Part shown: positions 22,100 to 31,250 of the stretch, in pieces
Position numbering within the stretch: position 1 is the first letter of the stretch
Layout: each line of letters opens with the position of its first letter
Source: Actinomadura oligospora ATCC 43269
GTDB taxonomy: Bacteria > Actinomycetota > Actinomycetes > Streptosporangiales > Streptosporangiaceae
Reading direction: 5' to 3'
Length of the DNA stretch: 64,000 nt
NCBI RefSeq assembly: GCF_000518265.1
Contig: NZ_JADG01000003.1
Span: 1-64,000, forward strand
Notes under the pieces: generated by a model
What the model saw: the letters and a program-made list of their open reading frames with translations, nothing else
Told to the model about the DNA's origin: nothing
The model's database searches: none
Program-made: the position numbers and the translations under genes

Positions 22100-22953
22100 C
22101 ACGCCTCCCGCTTCGCGACGCGGTCGGCGACGCCCTCGCCGACGATGCCGAACGCCACGACCGCGACCACGATGGCCGCGCCGGGCGCGAGCGCGGGCAG
22201 CGCCGCGCCCTGGAGCAGCGCGTTCGCGCCGTTGTTGATCATCGCGCCCCAGTCGGCCGCGGGCGGCTGCACGCCGAACCCGAGGAAGCTGAGCGCGGCG
22301 AGGTCCATCAGCGCGTACCCGAAGTTCATCGCCGACTGCGCCAGCACCAGCGGCGCGATGTTCGGCACGAGGTGGCGCAGGCAGATCGTCCAGCCGGACC
22401 ATCCCTGCACCCGGTACGACTGGATGTAGGGACGCGTCGTCTCCTGGACGGCCACGTTCCGCACGAGTCGTCCGACGTAGGGGACGTAGGCGATGCTCAT
22501 CGCGACGGTCGGCGCGGTCAGGCCCGGCCCGAACACCGCGACGAGCACGATCGCCAGCAGCAGGCCGGGCAGGGCGAACACCAGGTCCATCGCCCGCGAC
22601 AGCACCGCGTCCACCAGGCCGCCGCACCACGCGGCGGCGACGCCGACGAGGGCGCCGAGCGCGGTCGACACCGCGACGACGACCAGCGGGCCGAGCAACC
22701 CGCTGCGGGCTCCGTAGACCAGGCGGGACAACACGTCCCGTCCGGATTCGTCGGTGCCGAGCAGATGGTCGCCGGACGCGCCGCCGAGCGCGGCCGACAG
22801 GTCCAGGCCGTTCGGGTCGTATGGCGCGATCCAGGGGGCGAGCACCGCCACCAGGACGACGAGGACCAGCACGATCAGCGCTGCCGTCTGCAGAGCGTCG
22901 CCGCCGTGCAGGCGGCGCAGCAGGGCGCGCTTCTGGAAGGGGACGGCGGTCAC
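22099..22953 (-). CDS. Oligopeptide/opine-type ABC transporter permease, DppC-like
   Basis: This 284-residue membrane subunit has about six helices. The family landmarks GTDESGRDVLSRLVYGAR and SFLGFGVQPPAADWGAMI are both present. It overlaps the DppB-like gene by four bases and the ATPase gene by one, so the operon is tightly coupled. Confidence 0.93.
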   Translation of the reverse strand: MTAVPFQKRALLRRLHGGDALQTAALIVLVLVVLVAVLAPWIAPYDPNGLDLSAALGGASGDHLLGTDESGRDVLSRLVYGARSGLLGPLVVVAVSTALGALVGVAAAWCGGLVDAVLSRAMDLVFALPGLLLAIVLVAVFGPGLTAPTVAMSIAYVPYVGRLVRNVAVQETTRPYIQSYRVQGWSGWTICLRHLVPNIAPLVLAQSAMNFGYALMDLAALSFLGFGVQPPAADWGAMINNGANALLQGAALPALAPGAAIVVAVVAFGIVGEGVADRVAKREA

Positions 22954-23891
22954 CGGGCGGCTCCCTTCACTCGGGGGTCGATGAGGGGCTGGAGCAGGTC
23001 GACCAGCAGGTTCGCGGCCACGAAGGCGAACACGACCAGCAGGGACACGGCCTGCACCACGGGGAAGTCCTTGACGGTCACCGACGACACCAGCAGCTGC
23101 CCGACGCCCGACAGCCCGAACGCGGTCTCGACGATCGAGGTGCTGACCAGCAGCCCGGCGACGACGGTCCCGGTGACGGTGCTGATCGGGCCGAGACTGT
23201 TGCGCAGCACGTGCCGGCGGACGACGGTCGCGCCGGGAACGCCGCGTGAGCGGGCGACCTCGACGTGCTCGCGGGCGAGTTCCTCCAGCATCGCCGAGCG
23301 CGTCACGCGCGCCAGCAGGCCCGCGAACGTCAGCGCCAGGGCGATCGCCGGAAGCGTCAGGTGGCTGATCCGCCCCCCGAACCCGCTGCCGTTCCCGAAC
23401 GCGGGGAACCAGTGCAGCTTCACCGAGAACACCGAGATCAGGCCGATCGCGGCGACGAACGCGGGCGTCGCGGTCGCCATGCCCGTGCCGATCAGGACGA
23501 TCCGGTCGGCCGCCCCGCGCCGGAGCGCGGCGACCGCGCCGAGCGCCAGGCCCGCGACCAGGATCAGCAGCGCCGCGTAGGCGACCAGCCAGAGCGTGGT
23601 CGGCAGCCGGGACGCGATCAGCCCGCCGACGTCCTGCCGGAACTGCACCGACCGGCCGAAGTCACCGGTCAGCGCGTCGCCGAGCCACTTGGCGTACTGG
23701 ACGGCGAAGGGGTCGTCCAGGTGGTACTGCGCGCGGATCGCGGCGAGCGTCTCCGGCGTGACGGGACGTCCCCGCATCAGGAACGTCGCCGGGTCGCCGG
23801 GCGCGAGGTAGAGGGAGCCGAAGACCGCCAGCGAGGTCGCGACCAGTGTCGCGACCATCGCGGCGAGCCTTTTGACCAGGAAGAACGCCAC
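22950..23891 (-). CDS. Oligopeptide/opine-type ABC transporter permease, DppB-like
   Basis: This 313-residue permease has the usual start FFLVKRLAAMVATL, the conserved PGDPATFLMRGR region after helix 1, and the EAA-loop region ELAREHVEVARSRGVP. It begins one base after the stop of the binding-protein gene. Confidence 0.93.
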   Translation of the reverse strand: MAFFLVKRLAAMVATLVATSLAVFGSLYLAPGDPATFLMRGRPVTPETLAAIRAQYHLDDPFAVQYAKWLGDALTGDFGRSVQFRQDVGGLIASRLPTTLWLVAYAALLILVAGLALGAVAALRRGAADRIVLIGTGMATATPAFVAAIGLISVFSVKLHWFPAFGNGSGFGGRISHLTLPAIALALTFAGLLARVTRSAMLEELAREHVEVARSRGVPGATVVRRHVLRNSLGPISTVTGTVVAGLLVSTSIVETAFGLSGVGQLLVSSVTVKDFPVVQAVSLLVVFAFVAANLLVDLLQPLIDPRVKGAAR

Positions 23892-23892
23892 G

Positions 23893-25509
23893 TCAGCCCG
23901 CCGATCCGAGCATCGCCGCCCAGGGGTACATGAGCTGGGTGATCCCGGTCGGCGCGCCCGTCACCTTCCGGTTGAGGAACAGGCTGTGGGGGACCTCGTA
24001 GAGCGGGATCCAGACCATCTCGTCCACGGCGATCTGCTGGAGCCGCGCGACGACGGCGGCGCGGGCGGCGGGGTTCGGCTGGGTGTTGGCCTGGTCGACC
24101 AGCTTGTCGTAGGCGGGGTTGGAGTAGCCGCCGTAGTTGGAGAAGTTGCCGGTCTGCAGGATGCCGTAGAACTCCAGCGGGTCGGGCGTGGAGTCGTACC
24201 AGGTCGTCATCATCAGGTCCACGCCGGACCGGGCCTTGGGGTCGGAGAACAGGGCGCTGTAGGCGTCCGGCGCGACCGACCGCAGTTCGACGTTCAGCCC
24301 GATGGACCGTGCGGCGGCCTGGACGGCGTTGGCGATGACGCCGATCTCCGGAGCGACCGTGCTCGTCGTCATCACGAGCTTCTTTCCGGTCGCGCCCGCC
24401 TGCTGGACGAGCTGTTTGGCGCCCGCGACGTCGTGGGCGGGCTCGGGAAGTTTGGCGTAGTAGCCCTTGGCCGCCTCCGGCGCGATGCCCCAGGCGCCGG
24501 TCGCCCCGGGGGCCTTGGCCGGGGTGGCCACGCCCCCCGCCGCGGCCTTGATGATGCCCGGGCGGTCGAGCGCCATGGACAGCGCCTTGCGCACCCGCAC
24601 GTCGCCGAGGGTCCCCTTGAGGTTGGTGGGGATGAGGGAGACAGCGGTGGTGTTGGGGCCGAAGTAGAGCTTGCCGTTGGGCGCGTTGCGCAGCTTCGCG
24701 AACCCGGACATGGGGATCAGGTAGCCGCCGTCGACCTCGCCGGACAGCATGGAGTTCACGCGGGTGGACGGGTCCTGGATGAAGACGTTCCTGACGGTGG
24801 CGGCCTTCGGCTTCAGGGACGCGTCCCAGTAGCCGTCGAACCGCTTCAGGGTGATCGACTGGCCCTTCTGCCACTTGTCCAGCGTGTAGGGGCCGGTGCA
24901 GTTCACGCCGCCGTCGGGGGTGCCGTAGGAGCGTCCGGCCCTGTTGAGCGTCGCGGCGCTCTCGACCGTCCCGGCCGAGGTGCCCATCTCCTCGTTGAAC
25001 AGCTGGTCGGGCTTCTTCAGGTGGACGGTGACCTGCATCGGGCCGGTCTTCTCCACCGACGCGACGTTCGTGAACGCCGAGATCCAGTACGAGCCGATCT
25101 TCGGGTCCAGGTGCCGCTGGAGGCTGGCGACCACGTCGTCGGCGGTCAGCGTCGTCCCGTCATGGAACCTCACTCCCGGACGGATCGTGTAGACCCAGCG
25201 CTTGGCGTCGGGCGCGGACGAGGCGACCGCCAGGCCCGGCTGCATCTTCAGGTCCGGGGTGATGCGCTGCAACTGCTCGCAGACGTTGGCGAGCACGGTG
25301 TTCGGCGGGTAGTCGAACGCGTAGGCGTAGTCGAGCGACTGCGGCTCGCCGTACAGCGACCAGGTGACCGAGTCGACCGGGCCCTTGGCGGGCGGGGTGT
25401 CCTTGGAGATCTGGAACGCGCCGGAACCGACGGGTCTCGGACTGCCGCCGCAGGCGGCGGCCACGAGCGCGACGAGCGCCAGCGCGGCCAGGGAACGGGA
25501 GGTGCGCAT
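23893..25509 (-). CDS. ABC transporter substrate-binding lipoprotein, SBP family 5
   Basis: This 538-residue peptide/opine-type binding protein has a lipoprotein signal with lipobox VAAACGG. The SBP_bac_5 landmark VRFHDGTTLTADDVVASL lies in the first third. The start chosen is ATG 25509, with AAGGGG upstream. An in-frame extension to 25590 would read through the operator region and lacks a signal-peptide start. Ligands of this family include peptides, nickel, opines and oligosaccharides. LacI-type control from the divergent gene hints at a sugar or oligosaccharide ligand here. Confidence 0.9.
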   Translation of the reverse strand: MRTSRSLAALALVALVAAACGGSPRPVGSGAFQISKDTPPAKGPVDSVTWSLYGEPQSLDYAYAFDYPPNTVLANVCEQLQRITPDLKMQPGLAVASSAPDAKRWVYTIRPGVRFHDGTTLTADDVVASLQRHLDPKIGSYWISAFTNVASVEKTGPMQVTVHLKKPDQLFNEEMGTSAGTVESAATLNRAGRSYGTPDGGVNCTGPYTLDKWQKGQSITLKRFDGYWDASLKPKAATVRNVFIQDPSTRVNSMLSGEVDGGYLIPMSGFAKLRNAPNGKLYFGPNTTAVSLIPTNLKGTLGDVRVRKALSMALDRPGIIKAAAGGVATPAKAPGATGAWGIAPEAAKGYYAKLPEPAHDVAGAKQLVQQAGATGKKLVMTTSTVAPEIGVIANAVQAAARSIGLNVELRSVAPDAYSALFSDPKARSGVDLMMTTWYDSTPDPLEFYGILQTGNFSNYGGYSNPAYDKLVDQANTQPNPAARAAVVARLQQIAVDEMVWIPLYEVPHSLFLNRKVTGAPTGITQLMYPWAAMLGSAG

Positions 25510-25574
25510 CGGACGACCCCTTACGACGGTCCGGCCGCGGGGACCGGCCGGAGAGTGCTGGTGAGTATTGGTGA

Positions 25575-25612
25575 AGGAACGTTCCTGCACAAGACTTTGA
25601 AGGAACGATTCC
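25575..25612. promoter_or_regulatory. Two LacI-type operators between the transporter and lacI-family genes
   Basis: AGGAACGTTCCT (25575-25586) is a perfect 12-bp palindrome. A second copy, AAGGAACGATTCC (25600-25612), follows. Both sit in a repeated context TGAAGGAACG...GCACA, with centres about 26 bp apart. They lie between the divergent transporter operon (start 25509) and the LacI gene (25664), the expected place for repression and autoregulation. Confidence 0.7.
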
Positions 25613-25663
25613 GCACAGGTGAAGCGGGGGTGAACCGGGACATGGCCGGGCTAGGATCCGGGC

Positions 25664-26782
25664 ATGACCTCACCCTCGCCCAGGGTCCGGCTGGTGGACG
25701 TCGCGCGCGTCGCCGGAGTGTCCAAGACGACGGTCTCCGACGCGCTGAACGGCACCGGCCGCCTGCCCGCCGCCACGCGCGAGCACGTCCGCGAGGTCGC
25801 GCGCGGCCTCGGCTACCGGCCCAACGCCACGGCCCGCAGGCTGCGCGCCGGGCGGACCCGGCTGCTGGGCCTGGCCGCCCGCGAGTACGTGTGCTCCCCG
25901 TGGGTCTACGCGGAGCTCGCGTACTTCTCCCAGCTGACGACCGCGGTCACCCGGACGGCGCTGGAGCACGGCTACGGCGTGGTGCTGCTGCCGACCGCCG
26001 CGCCCGACGACTGCTGGCTGGACATGCCCCTGGACGGCGTGTTCGTCATCGACCCGGTCGCGGGCGACCCGCTGGTCGCCGACTTCCTGTCGGCGGGCGT
26101 CCCGGTCGTGAGCGACCGCCGCGCCCTGGAGGAGGCCGCGGCCCGAGCGCGCGAGGCCGGAGGAACGAGCGGCGACGGAACCGCGGGCACGCGGCCCGCC
26201 CGGTGGCTCGACTTCGACTACGAACGCGCGACGCTCGACGTCCTGGACCACCTGCGCGAGCAGGGCGCGGAACGGATCGCCCTGGTCACCGCCCGGTCGA
26301 CGTCCTGCTTCTTCGAACGCTCCGGGGAGGCCTACGGCCGGTGGTGCGCCCAGAACGGCAGGGTCCCGGTCAGCGTCGCGACCGACGCGCCCGGCCCGGC
26401 GCACGTGCTCGCCGCGGTCGAGACCGTCTTCTCCGCCTCAGCCTCAGCCTCGGGCCCGGCCTCAGCCGCCGGGTCGCCGGACGCGCTGCTCGTGCTGACC
26501 GAGGTCAGCCCGCCGCTGCTGCTCGACGCCCTGCGCAGACTCGGCCGGTCGGTGCCGGACGATCTGCTGGTGGTGTGCGCGACCGAGGACCCGGCCGCCG
26601 CCTACACCGACCCGGGGATGAGCACGCTCGGCTACCTGCCCGTCGAGAGCGCGCGGGCCGGGGTCGAGCTGCTGGTGGACGCGATCGAGGGGCGTCCCGG
26701 CCCGGACGGCCGGCTGTTCGGGGCCCGGCTGGAGGTCCGCGCGTCGTCGCTGGCCGCGGGGGCTCGACGCCGGACGCGCTGA
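25664..26782 (+). CDS. LacI-family transcriptional regulator of the divergent ABC importer
   Basis: This 372-residue protein has an N-terminal LacI helix-turn-helix (LVDVARVAGVSKTTVSDALN) with hinge helix NATARRLRAGR, then a periplasmic-binding-protein-like effector domain. A low-complexity Ala/Ser insert (SASASASGPASA) lies near residue 260. The Asp-Phe-Asp-Tyr segment before ERATLDVLDHLREQG is the typical mid-domain junction. It is divergent from the SBP-5 importer, with duplicated palindromes between, and probably represses it until ligand binds. Confidence 0.9.
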   Translation: MTSPSPRVRLVDVARVAGVSKTTVSDALNGTGRLPAATREHVREVARGLGYRPNATARRLRAGRTRLLGLAAREYVCSPWVYAELAYFSQLTTAVTRTALEHGYGVVLLPTAAPDDCWLDMPLDGVFVIDPVAGDPLVADFLSAGVPVVSDRRALEEAAARAREAGGTSGDGTAGTRPARWLDFDYERATLDVLDHLREQGAERIALVTARSTSCFFERSGEAYGRWCAQNGRVPVSVATDAPGPAHVLAAVETVFSASASASGPASAAGSPDALLVLTEVSPPLLLDALRRLGRSVPDDLLVVCATEDPAAAYTDPGMSTLGYLPVESARAGVELLVDAIEGRPGPDGRLFGARLEVRASSLAAGARRRTR

Positions 26783-26817
26783 GCTGCTGCATGACGGCCA
26801 TCAGAGTCCTCCCGCGG

Positions 26818-27546
26818 TCATCCGTCAATGGTGTTGTCGTAAGCGCGGGCCGCCGGAAGCCGGGCCTCCATGGCGTCCAGGAGCAGATCGAGGGTGAAGG
26901 GGTACACGCTGTGGCGCATGTCGGCGGCGAGCAGCTGCGAGGTCGCGGCGATGTGCGGATGCGTCTCCCGGCTGAGCCCGGCGTACCGCCCCCGCCAGAC
27001 CCTCAGGTCGGCGTCCCGCGCGGCCGGGGGCATCGCGATGGCCGCCGCCTCCAGTGCGGCCAGGCCGAGCGCGTGGTCGATGAACGCGTGGTAGAGGATG
27101 ACGGCCTCGGCGTCGGGGAACCCCGCCGAGCGCAGCACGCCGAGGATCGCCTCCACCGCGCGCATCTCGTTGTCGCGCCCGGTCGTGCGGTGCGCCGCGA
27201 GCATCGCCAGCTGCGGGTGCGCCTGGTAGGACGCGTGGATCCGCAGCCCGATCTCGCGCAGGTCGGCGCGCCATTCGCCGCTCGGCGTCCAGCCCGCCTG
27301 GGTGCGGCCGATCAGCTCGTCCGCGACGGCCAGCAGCAGGTCGTCGGTGTCGTGGAAGTACCGGTACAGCGCGCTCGGGTCGGCGCCGAGCGCCGCGCCG
27401 AGCCGCCGGACGGTCAGCGCCGCCGCGCCGTGCCGGGCGACCAGCCGCAGCGCGGTCTCCACGATGAGACGCTCGGACAGCACGGTGCCCTGCTTGGTCG
27501 GCCGCCTGCGGCGGCGCCGGTCCTCGGGGGTGACGCGTTCGCTCAT
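26818..27546 (-). CDS. TetR-family regulator of the catabolic cluster
   Basis: This 242-residue repressor has a basic leader (PEDRRRRRRPTKQG), then the TetR helix-turn-helix with GAAALTVRRLGAALGADPSALYRYF, and a TetR_C-type ligand domain. The 19-bp operator found 12 bases upstream of its start recurs at 30219 inside the divergent gene cluster. That links the regulator to both promoters. Confidence 0.88.
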   Translation of the reverse strand: MSERVTPEDRRRRRRPTKQGTVLSERLIVETALRLVARHGAAALTVRRLGAALGADPSALYRYFHDTDDLLLAVADELIGRTQAGWTPSGEWRADLREIGLRIHASYQAHPQLAMLAAHRTTGRDNEMRAVEAILGVLRSAGFPDAEAVILYHAFIDHALGLAALEAAAIAMPPAARDADLRVWRGRYAGLSRETHPHIAATSQLLAADMRHSVYPFTLDLLLDAMEARLPAARAYDNTIDG

Positions 27547-27558
27547 GCCGGGGACTTT

Positions 27559-27577
27559 ACGTCAACGTTATTGACGT
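27559..27577. promoter_or_regulatory. TetR operator copy 1 (ACGTCAA-CGTTA-TTGACGT)
   Basis: Perfect 7-bp arms ACGTCAA and TTGACGT surround a 5-base spacer. The site lies between the TetR gene (start 27546) and the amidohydrolase (27671). It matches the site at 30219 in 17 of 19 positions, with only the second base and one spacer base different. Confidence 0.75.
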
Positions 27578-27670
27578 TGCGAGGGCGGGCGGGTTTGCCT
27601 TGGCTGCCGTCCGGGCCGCCAGGCACACGGTTCGGACGCGACATCGACATCATCGACGGGAGCGACACCC

Positions 27671-29308
27671 ATGACCCATGCCGATCTGGTCTTTCTCGGC
27701 GGACCCGTCCACACGGTGGACGCGGCCCGCACGCGAGCGACCGCCCTGGCCGTCCGGGGCGAGCGCATCGCCGCGGTCGGGCACGACGAGGTGCGCGACC
27801 TGGTCGGCCCGCGCACCGAGGTCGTCGACCTGGCCGGGAGGCTGCTGGTCCCCGGCTTCGTGGACGCGCACGTCCACGCGGTCGGCGGCGGCGTGGAACT
27901 CGGCGAGTGCGACCTGACCGGGACGGTCGTGGTGGCCGACTACCTCGAGGCCGTCCGCGCGTTCGCCGCCGCGCATCCGGACCGCGCGTGGATCACCGGC
28001 GGCGGCTGGTCGATGGAGAGCTTCGAGGGCGGGCTCCCCGACCGGCGGCTGCTCGACGCGGTCGTGCCCGACCGTCCCGTGTACCTGCTCAACCGCGACC
28101 ACCACGGCGCCTGGTGCAACACCCGCGCGCTGGAGCTCGCCGGGCTCACCGCCGAGACGCCCGATCCGTCCGACGGGCGGATCGAGCGCGAGGCCGACGG
28201 CACGCCCAGCGGCGTCCTCCAGGAGGGCGCGACGGAACTGGTCGGACGGCTCGTCCCCGCGCGGACGCCCGCCGAGACCCTCGCCGGGCTCCTGCGCGCG
28301 CAGGAGCTGCTGCACTCGCTCGGCATCACCGGCTGGCAGGACGCGGCGGTCGGCTCGTTCGGCGGCTTCGCCGGGAACGACGAGGCGTACCTGGCCGCCG
28401 CGCGGGACGGAAGCCTCACCGCGCGGGTCAACGGCGCGCTGTGGTGGGAGCGCGAGCGCGGCGCGGAGCAGATCCCCGAACTGGTCGAGGCGCGGGCGCG
28501 GCTGCGCCACGGCCGGTTCCGCGCGGACACCGTGAAGATCATGCAGGACGGCGTCGCGGAGAACTTCACCGCCGCGATGACCGGCCCGTACCTGGACGCC
28601 TGCGGCTGCGCGACCGACAACTCCGGGCTCAGCTTCGTCGACCCCCTGGCGCTGCGCGGCCACGTGACCGAGCTGGACGCGCTGGGCTTCCAGGTGCACT
28701 TCCACGCGCTGGGGGACCGGGCCGTCCGGGAGGCGCTGGACGCGGTCGAGGCCGCGCGGACCGCCAACGGCCACCGCGGCACCCGGCACCACCTGGCGCA
28801 CCTCCAGGTCGTCCACCCCGATGACGTGGCGCGGTTCGCCCGGCTCGGCGCGATCGCCAACATGCAGCCGCTCTGGGCCGCGCACGAGCCGCAGATGGAC
28901 GAGCTGACCATCCCGTTCCTCGGCCCCGAGCGCGCCGCGTGGCAGTACCCGTTCGGCGACCTGCTGCGCGCGGGCGCGACGCTCGCCGCCGGGAGCGACT
29001 GGCCGGTGAGCAGCCCGAACCCGCTCGCGGGCATCCACGTCGCCGTCAACCGCAAGGAGCCGGGGACCCGCGACGACCGCGTCTTCCTGCCCGAGCAGCG
29101 CCTCGACCCGGTGACCGCGCTCGCCGCCTACACCGCCGGATCCGCGCACGTCAACGGCCAGGACGACGCGGGCAGCCTGCGCGTCGGCAACCTCGCCGAC
29201 CTGGTGGTCCTGGACCGCGACATCCTCACCGGCCCGCCGGAGGAGATCGCCGAGGCCCGCGTCCTGGCCACCTACGTCGGCGGCGAGGCGGTGTACAGGG
29301 CGGGCTGA
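27671..29308 (+). CDS. Amidohydrolase family 3 (YtcJ-like metal-dependent hydrolase)
   Basis: This 545-residue cytoplasmic amidohydrolase has the metal-binding HxH in VPGFVDAHVHAVGGG, a mid-protein Lys (DTVKIMQDGV), later His ligands (FHALGDRA, HHLAHLQ) and the C-terminal Asp in LAAGSDWPVSSPNPL. This is the Amidohydro_3 pattern. Such enzymes hydrolyse N-acyl or cyclic amide bonds with broad specificity. It is the first gene downstream of TetR operator copy 1. Confidence 0.88.
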   Translation: MTHADLVFLGGPVHTVDAARTRATALAVRGERIAAVGHDEVRDLVGPRTEVVDLAGRLLVPGFVDAHVHAVGGGVELGECDLTGTVVVADYLEAVRAFAAAHPDRAWITGGGWSMESFEGGLPDRRLLDAVVPDRPVYLLNRDHHGAWCNTRALELAGLTAETPDPSDGRIEREADGTPSGVLQEGATELVGRLVPARTPAETLAGLLRAQELLHSLGITGWQDAAVGSFGGFAGNDEAYLAAARDGSLTARVNGALWWERERGAEQIPELVEARARLRHGRFRADTVKIMQDGVAENFTAAMTGPYLDACGCATDNSGLSFVDPLALRGHVTELDALGFQVHFHALGDRAVREALDAVEAARTANGHRGTRHHLAHLQVVHPDDVARFARLGAIANMQPLWAAHEPQMDELTIPFLGPERAAWQYPFGDLLRAGATLAAGSDWPVSSPNPLAGIHVAVNRKEPGTRDDRVFLPEQRLDPVTALAAYTAGSAHVNGQDDAGSLRVGNLADLVVLDRDILTGPPEEIAEARVLATYVGGEAVYRAG

Positions 29309-29414
29309 CCGGCGAGCGCGGTGAGCGCGCGGTGAGGAGGCGGTGAGCGCCGCCCGGCACTGTCTCCTCATCGCCGGTCCGCACCGAGGACCGGCCGCCG
29401 AGAAGGAGACGGCA

Positions 29415-30200
29415 GTGGACACGTCGCAGGGCAAGCTCGACGGCAAGGTGGCGCTGGTGACCGGCGGCTCGCGGGGGATCGGCCGGGCGGTCGCGCTGCG
29501 GCTGGCCGCGGAGGGCGCGTTCGTGGCCGTCCACTACGGCAGCGACGCGGACGCGGCGAAGCGGACGGTCGCCGACATCGAGAAGGCGGGCGGCTCGGCG
29601 GTCGCGATCCAGGCCCGGTTCGGCGAGGACGGCGCGGTGGACCGCCTGTTCGACGCGCTCGTCCGCGAACTGGACGGACGCGGCCTGGACATCCTGGTCA
29701 ACAACGCGGGCATCGCCTCGGCCAGCCCCGCCGCGGCGCTCACCCCGGACGAGCTCGACCGGCTGCTGAAGGTGAACGTCTCCGCGCCGTTCTTCGTGAC
29801 CCAGCGCGCGACGCCGCTGCTGAACGACGGCGGCCGGATCATCAACATGGGCTCGGTCGCCAGCCGGATGGCCGTGTCGGTGCAGATCGGCTACACCCTC
29901 ACCAAGGCCGCCCTCGAGTCCCTGACGCCCACCCTCGCCAACGACCTCGGACGGCGCGGCATCACGGTGAACACCGTCGCGCCCGGCGCGATCCGCACCG
30001 ACATGACCGCCGGGTACTTCGCGATCCCCGAGGCCGCCGCCGGGCTGGCGTCGATCACCGCGCTCGGCCGCCTCGGCGAGCCCGAGGACGTGTCGGACGT
30101 CGTGGGGTTCCTCGCCGGACCGGACGCCCGCTACATCACCGGCCAGACCATCGACGTCTCCGGCGGCACCTGGCTCGGCCCCATCGTCCCGTCCGCGTGA
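29415..30200 (+). CDS. SDR family oxidoreductase
   Basis: This 261-residue FabG-like SDR has nucleotide loop TGGSRGIGRAV, NNAG, and catalytic Ser/Tyr/Lys in GSVASRMAV and GYTLTKAAL. GTG 29415 with GAAGGAGAC six bases upstream is preferred over the longer in-frame start at 29343, which adds a non-homologous leader. The loop after beta-2 (VHYGSDADAA) lacks an acidic residue, which favours NADPH. Confidence 0.88.
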   Translation: MDTSQGKLDGKVALVTGGSRGIGRAVALRLAAEGAFVAVHYGSDADAAKRTVADIEKAGGSAVAIQARFGEDGAVDRLFDALVRELDGRGLDILVNNAGIASASPAAALTPDELDRLLKVNVSAPFFVTQRATPLLNDGGRIINMGSVASRMAVSVQIGYTLTKAALESLTPTLANDLGRRGITVNTVAPGAIRTDMTAGYFAIPEAAAGLASITALGRLGEPEDVSDVVGFLAGPDARYITGQTIDVSGGTWLGPIVPSA

Positions 30201-30218
30201 GGCCCCCTCCGGGCGCTT

Positions 30219-30237
30219 ATGTCAACGCTATTGACGT
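30219..30237. promoter_or_regulatory. TetR operator copy 2 (ATGTCAA-CGCTA-TTGACGT)
   Basis: The site is nearly identical to the one at 27559, with the same arm and 5-base spacer layout. It lies between the SDR ending at 30200 and the SDR starting at 30339, marking a second promoter in the cluster under the same regulator. Confidence 0.75.
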
Positions 30238-30338
30238 AGTTCGCCGGGACCGGCTTCCCTGGCTCCTGCCGCGCCCCGTCCGGGGCGCGCAGGAGGACAC
30301 GGCGGGGGCGGGCGCCCTCGCCGCGAAGGGAGGACGCT

Positions 30339-31250
30339 GTGGACCTGAACGGCAGGACGGTCATCGTCACGGGGGCGGGGAGCGGGCTCGGCCGCGCCTA
30401 CGCGCTCGCGCTCGGCGCGGCCGGGGCCGCCGTCGTCGTCAACGACGTCGACGCCGAGGCGGCCGGGCGGGTGGCCGGGGAGATCGAGGCGGCGGGCGGG
30501 CGCGCGGTCGCCGAGCCCGGCGCGGTCGGGCCCGCCGAGGTCGCCGAGCCGCTCGCGGACCGCGCGGTCACCGCGTTCGGGCGACTGGACGCCCTGGTCA
30601 CCAACGCGGGCATCCTGCGCGACCGGGTGCTCTGGAAGATGTCCGACGAGGACTTCGACGCGGTGCTCGACGTCCACCTGCGCGGCACGTTCACCTGCGT
30701 GCGGGCCGCCGTCCGGCGGATGCGCGACCAGGGCGAGGGCGGACGGATCATCGTCGTCGGGTCGCCCGCCGGACAGCGCGGGAACTTCGGCCAGACCAAC
30801 TACTCGGCGGCGAAGGCCGCGATCGTCGGCATGGTCCGCACCTGGGCGATGGAACTGGCCAAGGCCGGGATCACCGTGAACGCGGTCGTCCCGGTCGCCG
30901 CGACGGCGATGACCAAGACCATCCCGGCGTTCGCGCCGCACATCGAGGCGTGGGAGGAGCGCGGCGAGCCGTTCCCGGCGTGGCTGCGCGCCGCCGAGGG
31001 GTTCGGGCTGCCCGAGGACGTCGCGGCCCTGCCGGTGTTCCTGGCGTCCGACGCGTCCGCGGGGGTGACAGGCCAGGCCATCGGCATCGGCGGCGACCGG
31101 CTCTCGCTCTGGTCGCACCCGCAGGAGGTCGCCGTCGCCTACCGGACCGGGGGCTGGACGGCCGACGACATCGCCACCGCCTGGCCGACCGGCGTCGGCG
31201 CCGCGGCGCAGACCGTCGGCATCCCCGCACCGAAGGACCCGAACGCGTGA
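30339..31250 (+). CDS. SDR family oxidoreductase, 3-hydroxyacyl-CoA dehydrogenase (17-beta-HSD4)-like
   Basis: This 303-residue SDR starts at GTG with AAGGGAGG upstream. The nucleotide loop is TGAGSGLGRAYAL, NAGILRDRV follows, and the catalytic motif is NYSAAKAA. The Asp in VVVNDVDAE suggests NAD. The C-terminal extension of about 50 residues and the NAGILRD motif resemble the dehydrogenase part of multifunctional enzyme type 2. Together with the acyl-CoA ligase and MaoC hydratase downstream, it fits a beta-oxidation-like module. Confidence 0.86.
   Translation: MDLNGRTVIVTGAGSGLGRAYALALGAAGAAVVVNDVDAEAAGRVAGEIEAAGGRAVAEPGAVGPAEVAEPLADRAVTAFGRLDALVTNAGILRDRVLWKMSDEDFDAVLDVHLRGTFTCVRAAVRRMRDQGEGGRIIVVGSPAGQRGNFGQTNYSAAKAAIVGMVRTWAMELAKAGITVNAVVPVAATAMTKTIPAFAPHIEAWEERGEPFPAWLRAAEGFGLPEDVAALPVFLASDASAGVTGQAIGIGGDRLSLWSHPQEVAVAYRTGGWTADDIATAWPTGVGAAAQTVGIPAPKDPNA

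Noticed and set aside
25510..25590. Upstream start for the SBP-5 lipoprotein
   Set aside because: It would place the operator inside the gene and bury the lipoprotein signal behind 27 residues.
26430..26475. Repeat in the LacI gene (cctcagcctcag-type)
   Set aside because: It is only a short low-complexity Ala/Ser coding stretch in a linker, with no sign of an independent element.
23872..28824. 1650-residue plus-strand frame across several genes
   Set aside because: It runs antisense to the binding-protein gene and out of frame with lacI and the amidohydrolase. It is an artefact of GC bias.
29343..29414. Upstream start of the SDR at 29415
   Set aside because: The leader is not SDR-like, and GAAGGAGAC precedes GTG 29415 at good spacing.
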